From: Nocardia transvalensis NBRC 15921
GTDB lineage: Bacteria; Actinomycetota; Actinomycetes; Mycobacteriales; Mycobacteriaceae
Assembly (NCBI RefSeq): GCF_000308875.1
Contig: NZ_BAGL01000014.1
Coordinates: 51,473-115,472 of the forward strand
Direction: 5' to 3'
Length of the DNA stretch: 64,000 nt
A program made the translations under genes and the position numbers. Positions within the stretch are counted from its first letter, which is position 1. Each line of letters begins with the position of its first letter. Positions 16,499 through 25,857 of this stretch are shown here, one piece after another. The notes beneath the pieces were generated by a model, which was given only the letters and a program-made list of their open reading frames with translations, searched no databases and had not been told where the DNA came from.

Positions 16499-17745
16499 CC
16501 TTTCAGCTCATCGACGTGATGGATTACCTTGCGGAAGGCGTCGACGTAGCGCATGGCGATTGGGAGGTCCTGGTCCCGATGCCAGACCGGCAGTTTGAAT
16601 GTCGTGCGATGGACGTGTTCCGCCTGTGGAAAGTCTCCTGGTCGGTAGTTCAACGTACGTTCGTACTGCGGGAACAGCGGCCCAGGTTCCTGAAACAGCG
16701 GCAGGAGATTGAGCGGGCAAGTGGAACCGGGACGATCCACCTCGATGCAGCCCTCGGCCTTGAGCGCTTCATAGAGTCGTTCAGGAGGGACCCCGAGTTC
16801 TTGTTCCTCGTTCCGAATAATTAGGCCATACCATGACGATCGAATCCCGGTATCGCGGTGCGGCATGACAATTCCGTCCAGGTCTTCGAGCCCTGCACAG
16901 ATCCGTTCGGCGATATTCGCTCGTCCTTCCAGATACTCGTCCAGTCGACCGAGTTGTTCCAGCGCGAGCGCCGCGCCCATCGGATGGATCCGGTGCTTCA
17001 GGCCCATGCCGGTGACGCTGTAGCGGCTCAGGCTGAAGCTGACGGGTATTTCTTCGCGACATCGCTTGTTGTACTGGCCGTGCAAAAGGATCCGGTAGTA
17101 CACCTGTTCGTCATCGGTGAGGATGAAGCCACCTTCACCTGCGGAGAGTGGTTTCGGGCCGTTCATGCTGAACGCGGAGGCCCGGCCGAAGGTGCCGATC
17201 CTCTGGTTTCCGATCATCGCACCGTGCGCATGTGAGGCGTCCTCGAGAAGCTGCAGACCGTACACCTCGGCCAGGCTCCGCAAGCTTCCGATCTGAGCGG
17301 GATTTCCCCACATATGTTGTACGACAATTGCTTTGGTGTTCTCCGTAATTCGCCGGGGGATGTCATGGGGGTCCAAGTTGCCGTTGGTGTCGCAGTCTGC
17401 CAGAACCGGAACGGCACCGAGATGCAGGAGCGGTGTCACAGTGGCGAAGAAGGTGTAGGCCGGTACGATGACCTCGTCGTCCGGGCCGATCCCGCAGGCG
17501 GCGTACATCGAGTACAACGCAGCTGTGCCCGAACCGGTCAGCACCGCGTAACGCGTACCGAAGTAGCCTCGCAGCGCGTCCTCGAGCCGAGCCACGATAC
17601 CCGATCGATCGTAGATCGAGACCCCCTCGTTCAATTGGTCGAGCACGGCTTCGGCTGTGCTGCCGGTGATCGGAGGCCAGCTGAAATGTGGTCCGTTGTC
17701 AGCGATCATCGGTTTTCCGCCCAGCAGGGCCAGAGATGAACTCAC
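16495..17745 (-). CDS. DegT/DnrJ/EryC1-family PLP sugar aminotransferase
   Basis: 416 residues from GTG 17745 (GTGA overlap with the dehydrogenase stop). Fold-type I aminotransferase with the substrate-site GSGTAAL, the cofactor Asp in LLEDASHAHGA (Asp169) and Lys198 in SMNGPKPLSAGEGG as the Schiff-base lysine. Relatives make amino-cyclitols, kanosamine or AHBA (StsC, RifK, KanD-like), or aminosugars. The adjacent Gfo/Idh/MocA dehydrogenase would supply the keto substrate, as in RifL/RifK-like pairs. Base composition is clearly less G+C-rich than flanking core genes. Confidence 0.87.
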   Translation of the reverse strand: MSSSLALLGGKPMIADNGPHFSWPPITGSTAEAVLDQLNEGVSIYDRSGIVARLEDALRGYFGTRYAVLTGSGTAALYSMYAACGIGPDDEVIVPAYTFFATVTPLLHLGAVPVLADCDTNGNLDPHDIPRRITENTKAIVVQHMWGNPAQIGSLRSLAEVYGLQLLEDASHAHGAMIGNQRIGTFGRASAFSMNGPKPLSAGEGGFILTDDEQVYYRILLHGQYNKRCREEIPVSFSLSRYSVTGMGLKHRIHPMGAALALEQLGRLDEYLEGRANIAERICAGLEDLDGIVMPHRDTGIRSSWYGLIIRNEEQELGVPPERLYEALKAEGCIEVDRPGSTCPLNLLPLFQEPGPLFPQYERTLNYRPGDFPQAEHVHRTTFKLPVWHRDQDLPIAMRYVDAFRKVIHHVDELKG

Positions 17746-18824
17746 AGAAGCTCCTTGGGGTCGATCGTTGTGCGTGTGCGGGCGGACTCGTAGCAGGCGG
17801 CAACGAAGCTCATATGCGCCAGGTTCTCTTGTGGCCCACTGAGATTCGGTCTCCTTCCGTCGATGACGTGCCGGAAGTAGTCGATCTGGCTCGCGGCGGC
17901 CGAAGGCCACCCCTGTTCGCGGATCAGTGACTCGACGACTTCGCCACTGTTGGTGAGGCGTCGAAGCCGACCGCGTTCCAGATGCACGATGCCCTTGCTG
18001 CCGATGAGACGGATTTCCTCGGTTTTCGGGCCGATGAATCGTGAGAGCAGCAGTGAGCCGTAGAGGCCGCTGTCGTACGCGAAATGGATCAGTGCCGTGT
18101 CCTCGGCATCGTAGGTCCGGTCGGGTCGCGCGCCCACGGAAAGATCCGCGGTAATCCGGTCGGGCAGACCGAAATACCACAAGATCAGGTCGACCAGATG
18201 ATACCCCATATCGATGACACAACCGCCGCCGGCGGTTGCGGTGCTGCCACGCCAGCCGTCGGATGGATCATCCACGTGCAGTGTGTAGCGGGCGTCTATG
18301 GCGAAGGGTGTGCCGATTTGGTCTGCCAATTGCGTGAAGCTGGTGTAGATCGGGTTGAACCGTCGCTGGAGAGTCACCATGAGCTGGATTCCGGCCTCCT
18401 CACAGATCGCCGCCAGCCCTTTCGCCTCCGATAAGGTGATCGCGAAGGGTTTCTCCTTCAGCACGTGAACGTGTCGCTCCGCTGCGGCTTCGATTACAGC
18501 CCGCCCGATATCGTGCGGAACGCACACGACCACGAGGTCGAGCTGTTCCGAATCGAACATCTGCCGAAAATTCCTGTAACCGGGGACATAGTGACGAGAT
18601 TGCAACTCCCGGAGGGCTTCCGGGTTCTCGTCGCAGATGGCAACCAGCTCGACGCCATCTGTGGTCGATAGCCCCGGCAGGTGGTCTTCCAGTGCTTGAC
18701 GTCCCAGGCCGACCAAGGCGATCCGGAGAAGAGTCCTCTGCTTGAGGATGAAAGGCGTTGTGCGCCACGCGGTCGCGTCGGCATCCGCAACAGTCTGCCC
18801 GATCTTGGTTTCCAGGGGTCGCAT
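17742..18824 (-). CDS. Gfo/Idh/MocA-family sugar/cyclitol dehydrogenase
   Basis: 360 residues. The N-terminal Rossmann domain has GLGRQ at 39-43 for NAD(P) binding. The family lysine lies in EKP at 124-126, and the C-terminal domain carries DMGYH (Asp205, His209), the usual catalytic pair for hydride transfer at a sugar or inositol hydroxyl. The gene is coupled by GTGA to the aminotransferase. Oxidation followed by transamination is the expected two-step route to an amino-sugar or amino-cyclitol. Confidence 0.87.
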   Translation of the reverse strand: MRPLETKIGQTVADADATAWRTTPFILKQRTLLRIALVGLGRQALEDHLPGLSTTDGVELVAICDENPEALRELQSRHYVPGYRNFRQMFDSEQLDLVVVCVPHDIGRAVIEAAAERHVHVLKEKPFAITLSEAKGLAAICEEAGIQLMVTLQRRFNPIYTSFTQLADQIGTPFAIDARYTLHVDDPSDGWRGSTATAGGGCVIDMGYHLVDLILWYFGLPDRITADLSVGARPDRTYDAEDTALIHFAYDSGLYGSLLLSRFIGPKTEEIRLIGSKGIVHLERGRLRRLTNSGEVVESLIREQGWPSAAASQIDYFRHVIDGRRPNLSGPQENLAHMSFVAACYESARTRTTIDPKELL

Positions 18825-18828
18825 GCGA

Positions 18829-19149
18829 TCACCCGATGCGATCGGGTGTTTCGGCTGCGACGAACACCCCTGTGTCGGCTTCGCGCCACAACCGCGCCTC
18901 GACTGCCTGACGGGACATGCCGGGCCGAACGAGGTGTTCCAACGTTGGCACCACGACGTGGTGGCACTGCGAGCGTCGTAGCTCGGCGATCAGAGCTGTC
19001 AGTGCTGAACCGCCATGAATACGCTCGTGAAAGATCATTGCTAGGTCGAAACTGTCACGCTCCGCGAACCGTCGGATCTGCGATTCGCATGCGATGACAT
19101 GGTGGCCTGCGATATCGAGGCGCAGATAGCCGTACATCAGGGGCCTCAT
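18829..19149 (-). CDS. resolvase-like domain protein lacking the catalytic serine
   Basis: 106 residues from 19149 (ATG 19137 is an alternative with GAGG upstream). It resembles the N-terminal domain of serine recombinases (YGYLR, then an alpha/beta repeat ending in VVVPTLEHLVR). The nucleophile segment that should read RVS is RLD, and the DNA-binding region is absent. It is too short to recombine DNA. Similar stand-alone fragments occur beside XRE regulators in Streptomyces, so a regulatory or structural role is likely. It ends four bases before the dehydrogenase start, so it heads that operon. Confidence 0.55.
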   Translation of the reverse strand: MRPLMYGYLRLDIAGHHVIACESQIRRFAERDSFDLAMIFHERIHGGSALTALIAELRRSQCHHVVVPTLEHLVRPGMSRQAVEARLWREADTGVFVAAETPDRIG

Positions 19150-19316
19150 TTCACCGTCCTCCAGCTCGGCCGTTCCCGTTGAACGTCGTACGGTCCAGAG
19201 TGATCCGTCCCTGCGCTCGCGGGGGAGGGCACCTTACGGGGCAGAAACAATCGAAGCCACTTGCTCGGTCCCGGCCTGGATACACTGGCCTGACCGAGAC
19301 CGGGAGGGGGTTTGAC
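19150..19316. promoter_or_regulatory. shared control region of the divergent accessory operons
   Basis: 167-bp gap between the divergent resolvase-like gene and the XRE regulator. It must contain both promoters. A strong GGGAGGGGG ribosome site at 19302-19310 decides the regulator's start. I find no perfect inverted repeat long enough to name an operator. Confidence 0.5.
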
Positions 19317-20606
19317 GTGCCGCAAAACCTCAAACTAAGACAACGCCGCGAGGCCACCCCGTCCCGCGCAGTGCCCGGCCGTGGGATGGGTCGGGCGGAG
19401 CTGGCCGCCGCCGTCAACGAGTACATCTGGCGAGTCAGGGGTGAGCGTCGAGAACTGGATGCGCACGCTATCGCCAGATACGAACGTGGGGCTGTGCGAT
19501 GGCCGAACGACGAGTATCGCGAAGCGTTCCGGGCGCTTCTCGATGCGACAGACGCCGAACTGGGGTTCGCGCCGACACGCAAGCAGCGGGCCCAAGAGTT
19601 CGAACATATGCTCTCGGTCAATCTGTTCAGTCCGTTCGATCTCGGAATCACTCCGGCCGATTACCTCCCGAGCGGCAGGTCTGTCTGCCGTGTCGGTGGG
19701 TCCGATGTCGACAGGGTGAAGAAGGCGACGCACGTCGCGGCCTTGTCCGAGAATCTTCACGGCGGCGCGTCGGCGAGCAGGGTCGCCGGGGAACAATTGC
19801 GTCTGCTTTCTCCACTGCTGGCCGGGCAGGCGAATCCGGCAACTCGCTGCGCTCTGCTCGAGGCAATAGGGAACCTCAGCGGAGTTGTCGCGTTCTCCGC
19901 CTTCGATATTGCCGACTACAGCGAAGCCGAACGATGCTTTCGGTTCGCGCTCTGGTGCGCCGATTCCGCCGGTTCCTGGGAACTGCGAGCCACTACTCTG
20001 GCGGATATGTCCCGCAAGGTCGCGTATCTCGGGAGCGCAGACGACGCGTTGTCCCTGATCGAGCTGGCGCAGGTTCGGTCGGACCGCCTCTCCGCTACGG
20101 CTCGAGCCATGCTCTGTGCGCTGCGGGCACAGTTTCTCGCCGCGACGGGCCGGGCCGAAGGTGCGCTGACCGAAGTGGCCCGCGCCGATGAACATTTTGC
20201 AGGACGAACACCTGAGGCCGATGCGCCGTGGCTGTGCTATTACGACGAAGCCGAACATATGGGAAGTACCGGCAAGGCACTGATTCCAGTTGCCGAGACA
20301 CGAGGCAGAATAGAGTTGGCGGCACCGCGAATCCGGCGAGCGGTGCAACTCCAGAGCGAGGCTTATCCGCGCTCCCGTACATTTTCACTCGCCCGCCTGG
20401 CCACGATCACCATGCGCCTGGGCGATCCCTGTGAAGCCGCCGCTATCGGATCGCGGGCGGCCGAGAAGGCGAAGATGTTTCACTCGAGCCGTATTCGCGA
20501 CGAGTTGACCGTGCTGGCCCGGGCCGCCTCGGCGCATCGCGGCATCGAGGAAGTCGCCGAACTGCGCCACACCATCGCCCGTAGCCTGAAGCCGGTACGG
20601 ATATGA
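19317..20606 (+). CDS. XRE-family regulator with TPR-like C-terminal region
   Basis: 429 residues from GTG 19317, six bases after GGGAGGGGG; upstream in-frame starts to 19179 lack a site and add no conserved sequence. Residues about 5-85 form the HTH domain typical of Streptomyces/Nocardia regulators (SRAVPGRGMGRAELAAAVNEYIW, ARYERGAVRWPNDEYR). Residues 130-425 are helical repeats of TPR type (YSEAERCFRFALWCADSAG, DDALSLIELAQ). The gene overlaps the downstream kinase by ATGA, so the two are made together. It probably regulates the divergent operon and itself. Confidence 0.82.
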   Translation: MPQNLKLRQRREATPSRAVPGRGMGRAELAAAVNEYIWRVRGERRELDAHAIARYERGAVRWPNDEYREAFRALLDATDAELGFAPTRKQRAQEFEHMLSVNLFSPFDLGITPADYLPSGRSVCRVGGSDVDRVKKATHVAALSENLHGGASASRVAGEQLRLLSPLLAGQANPATRCALLEAIGNLSGVVAFSAFDIADYSEAERCFRFALWCADSAGSWELRATTLADMSRKVAYLGSADDALSLIELAQVRSDRLSATARAMLCALRAQFLAATGRAEGALTEVARADEHFAGRTPEADAPWLCYYDEAEHMGSTGKALIPVAETRGRIELAAPRIRRAVQLQSEAYPRSRTFSLARLATITMRLGDPCEAAAIGSRAAEKAKMFHSSRIRDELTVLARAASAHRGIEEVAELRHTIARSLKPVRI

Positions 20607-21481
20607 CAGCGGCTTCGACGGCGGAGGTACTGGTCAGGGCGGCAGAACTCAGCGGGATAGACGCTGCTGGAGCCGTTTCCATCCGCGACGGGTCGAACGC
20701 CATCTACGAGCTTGCCGACAGGATCGTGGCCAGAATCGGCAAGCCTGGCAGCTATGCCGCCGCAGCGCGGGAGTTGCAATTATCTCAGTGGCTCAACCGA
20801 TCCGGCATCCCAACGGTTCGTGCTTTCGCCGCTACACAGCCGGTGGTGGTCGACGACCGGCCGGTGACCTGGTGGCAGCTGATTCCCGACCATCGGGCAT
20901 CGACACCTGATGAGCTGGGGGCGATGCTACGGGCACTACACGCCCTGCTCCCGCCGACCACTTTCCAACTGCCCGCGTACAACCCCTTCGCTGGTATCGA
21001 GGAACGCGTAGTCCAGGCGAAGAGCATCGGGGAGGGCGACCGGTCCTGGTTGATCGGCCGTTGTCGTGCACTGAAAAAACAGTACGACGGGTTTCCCGAT
21101 TCGGAGTCGACTTCCGTGATTCACGGGGACGCTTGGCAGGGCAATTTGGTGGTTCCGGCATCGGGTGTCCCCACTGTGCTCGATCTGGACAAGGTTTCGA
21201 TCGGACGGCGTGAGTGGGATTTGATCCAGATAGCTGTGGACTACACCGATTTCGAGCGGATCGGCGCGAGTGAGTACAGCGCATTCGTCATGGCGTACGG
21301 TGGTTATGACGTCACGCGGTGGCCGGGATTTCGGGTTGTCGCAGACATACAAGAACTGCGTTGGACCGCATTCGCCCTCAGCGTTGCATCCGGTCGGGTG
21401 GCTGCGGCGGCCGAGGCGCATCATCGAATTGCCTGTCTCCGTGGTGAATTCCCTCGGCCGTGGAAATGGAGCGCTCTTTAG
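20603..21481 (+). CDS. APH/choline-kinase-like phosphotransferase
   Basis: 292 residues. Kinase motifs: HGDAWQGN (His174, Asp176, Asn181; catalytic Asp and Mg-binding Asn) and VLDLDKVSIG (Asp194, the DFG-like metal ligand), followed by REWDL. The fold is that of aminoglycoside phosphotransferases and other small-molecule kinases. The substrate is unknown; beside an amino-sugar/cyclitol operon, an aminoglycoside-like product is plausible for self-protection or pathway phosphorylation. Its 3' end overlaps the convergent PAP2 gene by 104 bp. Confidence 0.82.
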   Translation: MTAASTAEVLVRAAELSGIDAAGAVSIRDGSNAIYELADRIVARIGKPGSYAAAARELQLSQWLNRSGIPTVRAFAATQPVVVDDRPVTWWQLIPDHRASTPDELGAMLRALHALLPPTTFQLPAYNPFAGIEERVVQAKSIGEGDRSWLIGRCRALKKQYDGFPDSESTSVIHGDAWQGNLVVPASGVPTVLDLDKVSIGRREWDLIQIAVDYTDFERIGASEYSAFVMAYGGYDVTRWPGFRVVADIQELRWTAFALSVASGRVAAAAEAHHRIACLRGEFPRPWKWSAL

Positions 21482-22805
21482 GGTCATAACCGGGTGATTG
21501 GCGGGCGAACCATGTGGTGTAGAACAACCCCACCAGTGCGGCGAAGGCAATGAGCAGGGCGGCACCCCACGGAATCGGATAGCGCGCCATGGATTCGGCG
21601 AGATAGCGGGTACACAGCAGTACTGCTGTGAACAACGTTGCACCCGCTGCGATGAGCTGTCGCCGTCCCCGGTCCCACCCGCGCTCCGGGTCGCGGAGGG
21701 CGGATTCGATGGTGAGGCACAGGGTGGCGCCGACTATGAGGTCTATGCCGTAGTGGGCGCCTAGGCCGAGGGTGGCGGTGAGGGTGCAGAACAGCCAGAA
21801 GGCGCCGCCCCAGCGGAGCCAGCGGGGGCCGCGGCGGGAGTGGATGAACAGGGACAGGGCCCAGGCGGTGTGCAGGGACGGCATGCAGTTGCGGGGGGTG
21901 ATGTCGTCGAACGGCATCGATTCGATCGAAGCGGGCAGTGGCGGAACGATATTCGGCCAGACGTCGGCCAGCTCCATCCCGTGTCCGTCCGGTCCGAATG
22001 CCAGCACCGGGCCCACCACAGGGAAGAGCACGTAGAAGATCGGCCCGATGAGGCCGATCGTCAGGAACGTCCGGACCAGGTGGTGGCGTGGCCACCGGCC
22101 GGCGGTCACGCCCCGCAGCTGCCAGATCGCGATGACGATGGCGGCGACCGGGAGTTCGAAATACACCCAGCGCACCACACCCGTCGGTATCGGACCGGCC
22201 GCGTCCAGCAGTTGCCCGACCAGCCACGAGGGATTGCCCAGCGCCCGATCCGCTTGCTGCACATAGGGATCGAGGACCTGCGGCGTCGCCCAGGCGGTGA
22301 TGTCCAGCCAGATCTCGCTGACCTTGGTGGCGAGGATCAGCAGCGCCCCGAGTCCGATCGTGCGCAGCGCGGTGGTCCGGCGCTCGCCGGTCCAGCGCAG
22401 CGCGACGACCACCGTCAGCGCGGTCAGGACCAGCGTGGGCCCGTTCCCGAAGGTGAATTTGGCCCCCTCCACCGCGCGCACGATCACGTAGACCAGGTCC
22501 AGGCCCACTGCCGCGCCGAGGCAGATCGCGCGCTCCCGCCACCCGATGCCCACCAGCGCGAGCAGGAAGCCGGCCCACGGCGTCGTCGCCGACTTCGGAA
22601 TGCCGATGTAATCACGGGACAGGCTGGTCAGCGGGCCCAGCGCATGCAGATGGGCGGCCATGAGCTCACCCGCGACGAGCACGACCACCGCACCGGCCAG
22701 GGCGAGCCGGACCGCGAGCGGTCCGAGGCCATTCGTACGGGGTCGTTCCGCGCCCACCCCCGCGACCGGCGGGACCGGTCGCTCATGCGCGTCGTCGAGA
22801 AGCAT
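21378..22805 (-). CDS. PAP2-family integral membrane phosphatase/inositol phosphotransferase
   Basis: 475 residues from ATG 22805 (GTG 22844 also possible; neither has a clear ribosome site). About ten hydrophobic segments. The lipid-phosphatase motifs appear late: CMPSLHTAW with the catalytic His, and HYGIDLIVG with the second His/Asp, as in the PAP2_3 (Aur1/inositolphosphorylceramide synthase-like) group. Mycolate actinomycetes use such enzymes in polyprenyl- or inositol-lipid metabolism. The last 35 or so residues lie in the overlap with the convergent kinase and look like a non-native tail. Confidence 0.78.
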   Translation of the reverse strand: MLLDDAHERPVPPVAGVGAERPRTNGLGPLAVRLALAGAVVVLVAGELMAAHLHALGPLTSLSRDYIGIPKSATTPWAGFLLALVGIGWRERAICLGAAVGLDLVYVIVRAVEGAKFTFGNGPTLVLTALTVVVALRWTGERRTTALRTIGLGALLILATKVSEIWLDITAWATPQVLDPYVQQADRALGNPSWLVGQLLDAAGPIPTGVVRWVYFELPVAAIVIAIWQLRGVTAGRWPRHHLVRTFLTIGLIGPIFYVLFPVVGPVLAFGPDGHGMELADVWPNIVPPLPASIESMPFDDITPRNCMPSLHTAWALSLFIHSRRGPRWLRWGGAFWLFCTLTATLGLGAHYGIDLIVGATLCLTIESALRDPERGWDRGRRQLIAAGATLFTAVLLCTRYLAESMARYPIPWGAALLIAFAALVGLFYTTWFARQSPGYDPKERSISTAEGIHHGDRQFDDAPRPPQPPDRMQR

Positions 22806-22901
22806 TCGGCCATCGTAAACACCGCATGAACGGACGGTTTCCACCAGTTCGCCATGGTTCCGGCCAAAAGCGCGCCGGAACCATGAGGGTGGCTACTCCC
22901 C

Positions 22902-22917
22902 GAGGCGGGGGCGCCTC
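22902..22917 (-). terminator. possible terminator hairpin after polyol ABC ATPase
   Basis: Six-bp G+C stem (GAGGCG / CGCCTC, loop GGGG) directly after the TAG of the ATPase gene on the minus strand. There is no T-run, so it is only a candidate. Confidence 0.35.
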
Positions 22918-23997
<1,080 letters not shown>

Positions 23998-24013
23998 GGC
24001 CCGATCCCTTTCT

Positions 24014-24898
24014 CTACTTGATTGCGCCGAACGACAGCCCGCGCACCAGCTTGTTCTGCGCCAGCCACCCGGCCAGCACCACCGGAAGGGCGGCCATGGT
24101 GGCGGCGGCGGACAGTTTGGCCCAGTACAGGCCCTCGCCGGCGATGAAGCCGACCAGGAATACCGGCATCGTCTGCGCCTGTACCGCGGTCAGATTCACC
24201 GCGAAGAAGAATTCGTTCCACGCGAAGATCACGCAGATCAGTGCCGTCGCGGCGATACCGGGGGAGACCAGCGGCAGCACCACCTCGCGCATCGAGCGCC
24301 ACAGGCTCGCGCCGTCGAGGCTCGCGGCCTCCAGGATCTCGCCGGGCACCTCGAGGAAGAACGAGCGCATCATCCACACCGCGATCGGCAGATTCATCGC
24401 CGTGTAGAGGATGATCAGCGCCCAGATATTGTCCAGCAGGCCGATATCCGACACGATCACGTACAGCGGCAGGATGGCCGCCACCACGGGCAACATCTTG
24501 GTGCTGAGGAAGAAGAACATCGCGTCCTTGGTATTGCGCACCGGCCGCAGCGACAGCGCGAACGCCGCCGGGACGCCGAGCACCAGCACCAGAATCGTCG
24601 AAACCACCGTCGCGAAGGCCGAATTGGCCAAGCCGGTGCCGACGCCCTGATCGAAGACCGCGCGGAACTGGTCCAGCGTCGGCGCGAAGAACAGCTTCGG
24701 CGGATCGGTGTAGGCGTCGGCCTCCTTCTTGAACGCGGTCAACACCATCCACAGCACCGGGAAGAAGAATCCGATCGCGGCGATCCACGCCACCACGCCC
24801 CACGGATTCAGGCTGCGGCGCTTGCGAATTCGCCGCGGCTCCGGGGGTTGCTCGGACGGCTGCGTCGCTTCCGTGGCAACCGATGTCGTCGTGCTCAT
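24014..24898 (-). CDS. polyol ABC transporter permease (MalG type)
   Basis: 294 residues from ATG 24898, overlapping the preceding stop by one base (TGATG). Six predicted helices and the EAA loop EAASLDGASLWRSMREVVLPLVSPG that contacts the ATPase. It matches SmoG/MalG-type inner-membrane subunits of CUT1 importers. Confidence 0.9.
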   Translation of the reverse strand: MSTTTSVATEATQPSEQPPEPRRIRKRRSLNPWGVVAWIAAIGFFFPVLWMVLTAFKKEADAYTDPPKLFFAPTLDQFRAVFDQGVGTGLANSAFATVVSTILVLVLGVPAAFALSLRPVRNTKDAMFFFLSTKMLPVVAAILPLYVIVSDIGLLDNIWALIILYTAMNLPIAVWMMRSFFLEVPGEILEAASLDGASLWRSMREVVLPLVSPGIAATALICVIFAWNEFFFAVNLTAVQAQTMPVFLVGFIAGEGLYWAKLSAAATMAALPVVLAGWLAQNKLVRGLSFGAIK

Positions 24899-25857
24899 CA
24901 GGCGGCCTCCTCCTTGCCCGTGAACGATGTGAAGATCAGCCGGAGCGCGAAGGTCGCGATGACGATCGTGCCGACCACCACGACCACGCCCATGGCGGCG
25001 GCCTGGCCGATGTCGAAGCCGAGGAATGCGCGCTGGTAGATGTAGAAGGGCAGGTTGGCGCTGGAGGTGCCGGGACCGCCCTGGGTCATCATGTAGATCG
25101 CGTCGAAGGTGTTGACCAGGTACACCGCGCCCAGCACCACGCCGAGTTCGATGAACCGCCGCAGGTGCGGCAGCGTGAGTTCGCGGAACAGCGCGACCGC
25201 GCCCGCCCCGTCGACCCGCCCGGCCTCGAGGATGTCGCGCGGCATCGACTGCAATCCGGCCAGGATGAGCAGCATCATGAACGGCGTCCACTGCCAGACC
25301 ATTTCGACCATCACCGAGGCGAGCGGATAGTCGCTCACCCAGTCGACGTCACCGAGCCCGAACGGTGTGAGCACGAAGTTGACGATGCCGAATACCGGAT
25401 CGAGCATCGCGGTCTTCCAGACCAGCGCCCCCGCGACGGGAGTCACCAGGAACGGTGTGATCAGCAGCGTCCGCACGATGCCGCGGCCGAGAAAGGCCCG
25501 GTCCAGCAGCAGCGCGAGCAGCAGCCCCAGGAACGCCGAGATCAGCACCACGCCGACGATCAGCACGACGGTGTTGAGCGCGACGGACCAGAACTGACTG
25601 TCCCGCACGATCTCCAGGTAGTTCCGCAGCCCGACGAACCGGCGCGAGCCCGGCCGCACCAGATTCCACGACTGCGTCGAGTAGTACAGGGTGAACAGGA
25701 ACGGCACCTGCGTCACCACGACCATGAAGATCAGCGCCGGTAGCAGCGGACCACGCCGCCGCCACCCCTCGGCGCGAGACACCTTGGTGTCCTTGGTTTC
25801 CCGGATTCGGCGTACCCGTTCGGCGACGGTGCCGGCCTCGGCGGCGACGGTGGTCAT
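24898..25857 (-). CDS. polyol ABC transporter permease (MalF type)
   Basis: 319 residues from ATG 25857 (ATGA overlap with the binding-protein stop). Charged N-terminus, then six helices and the EAA loop EAGRVDGAGAVALFRELTLPHLRR. TQGGPGTSS before the last helix is typical of MalF/SmoF permeases. It forms the channel with the 24014-24898 product. Confidence 0.9.
   Translation of the reverse strand: MTTVAAEAGTVAERVRRIRETKDTKVSRAEGWRRRGPLLPALIFMVVVTQVPFLFTLYYSTQSWNLVRPGSRRFVGLRNYLEIVRDSQFWSVALNTVVLIVGVVLISAFLGLLLALLLDRAFLGRGIVRTLLITPFLVTPVAGALVWKTAMLDPVFGIVNFVLTPFGLGDVDWVSDYPLASVMVEMVWQWTPFMMLLILAGLQSMPRDILEAGRVDGAGAVALFRELTLPHLRRFIELGVVLGAVYLVNTFDAIYMMTQGGPGTSSANLPFYIYQRAFLGFDIGQAAAMGVVVVVGTIVIATFALRLIFTSFTGKEEAA

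Noticed and set aside
16037..21481. Complete integrative mobile element
   Set aside because: No integrase, transposase, attachment-site duplication or tRNA border was found; only composition and gene content hint at transfer.
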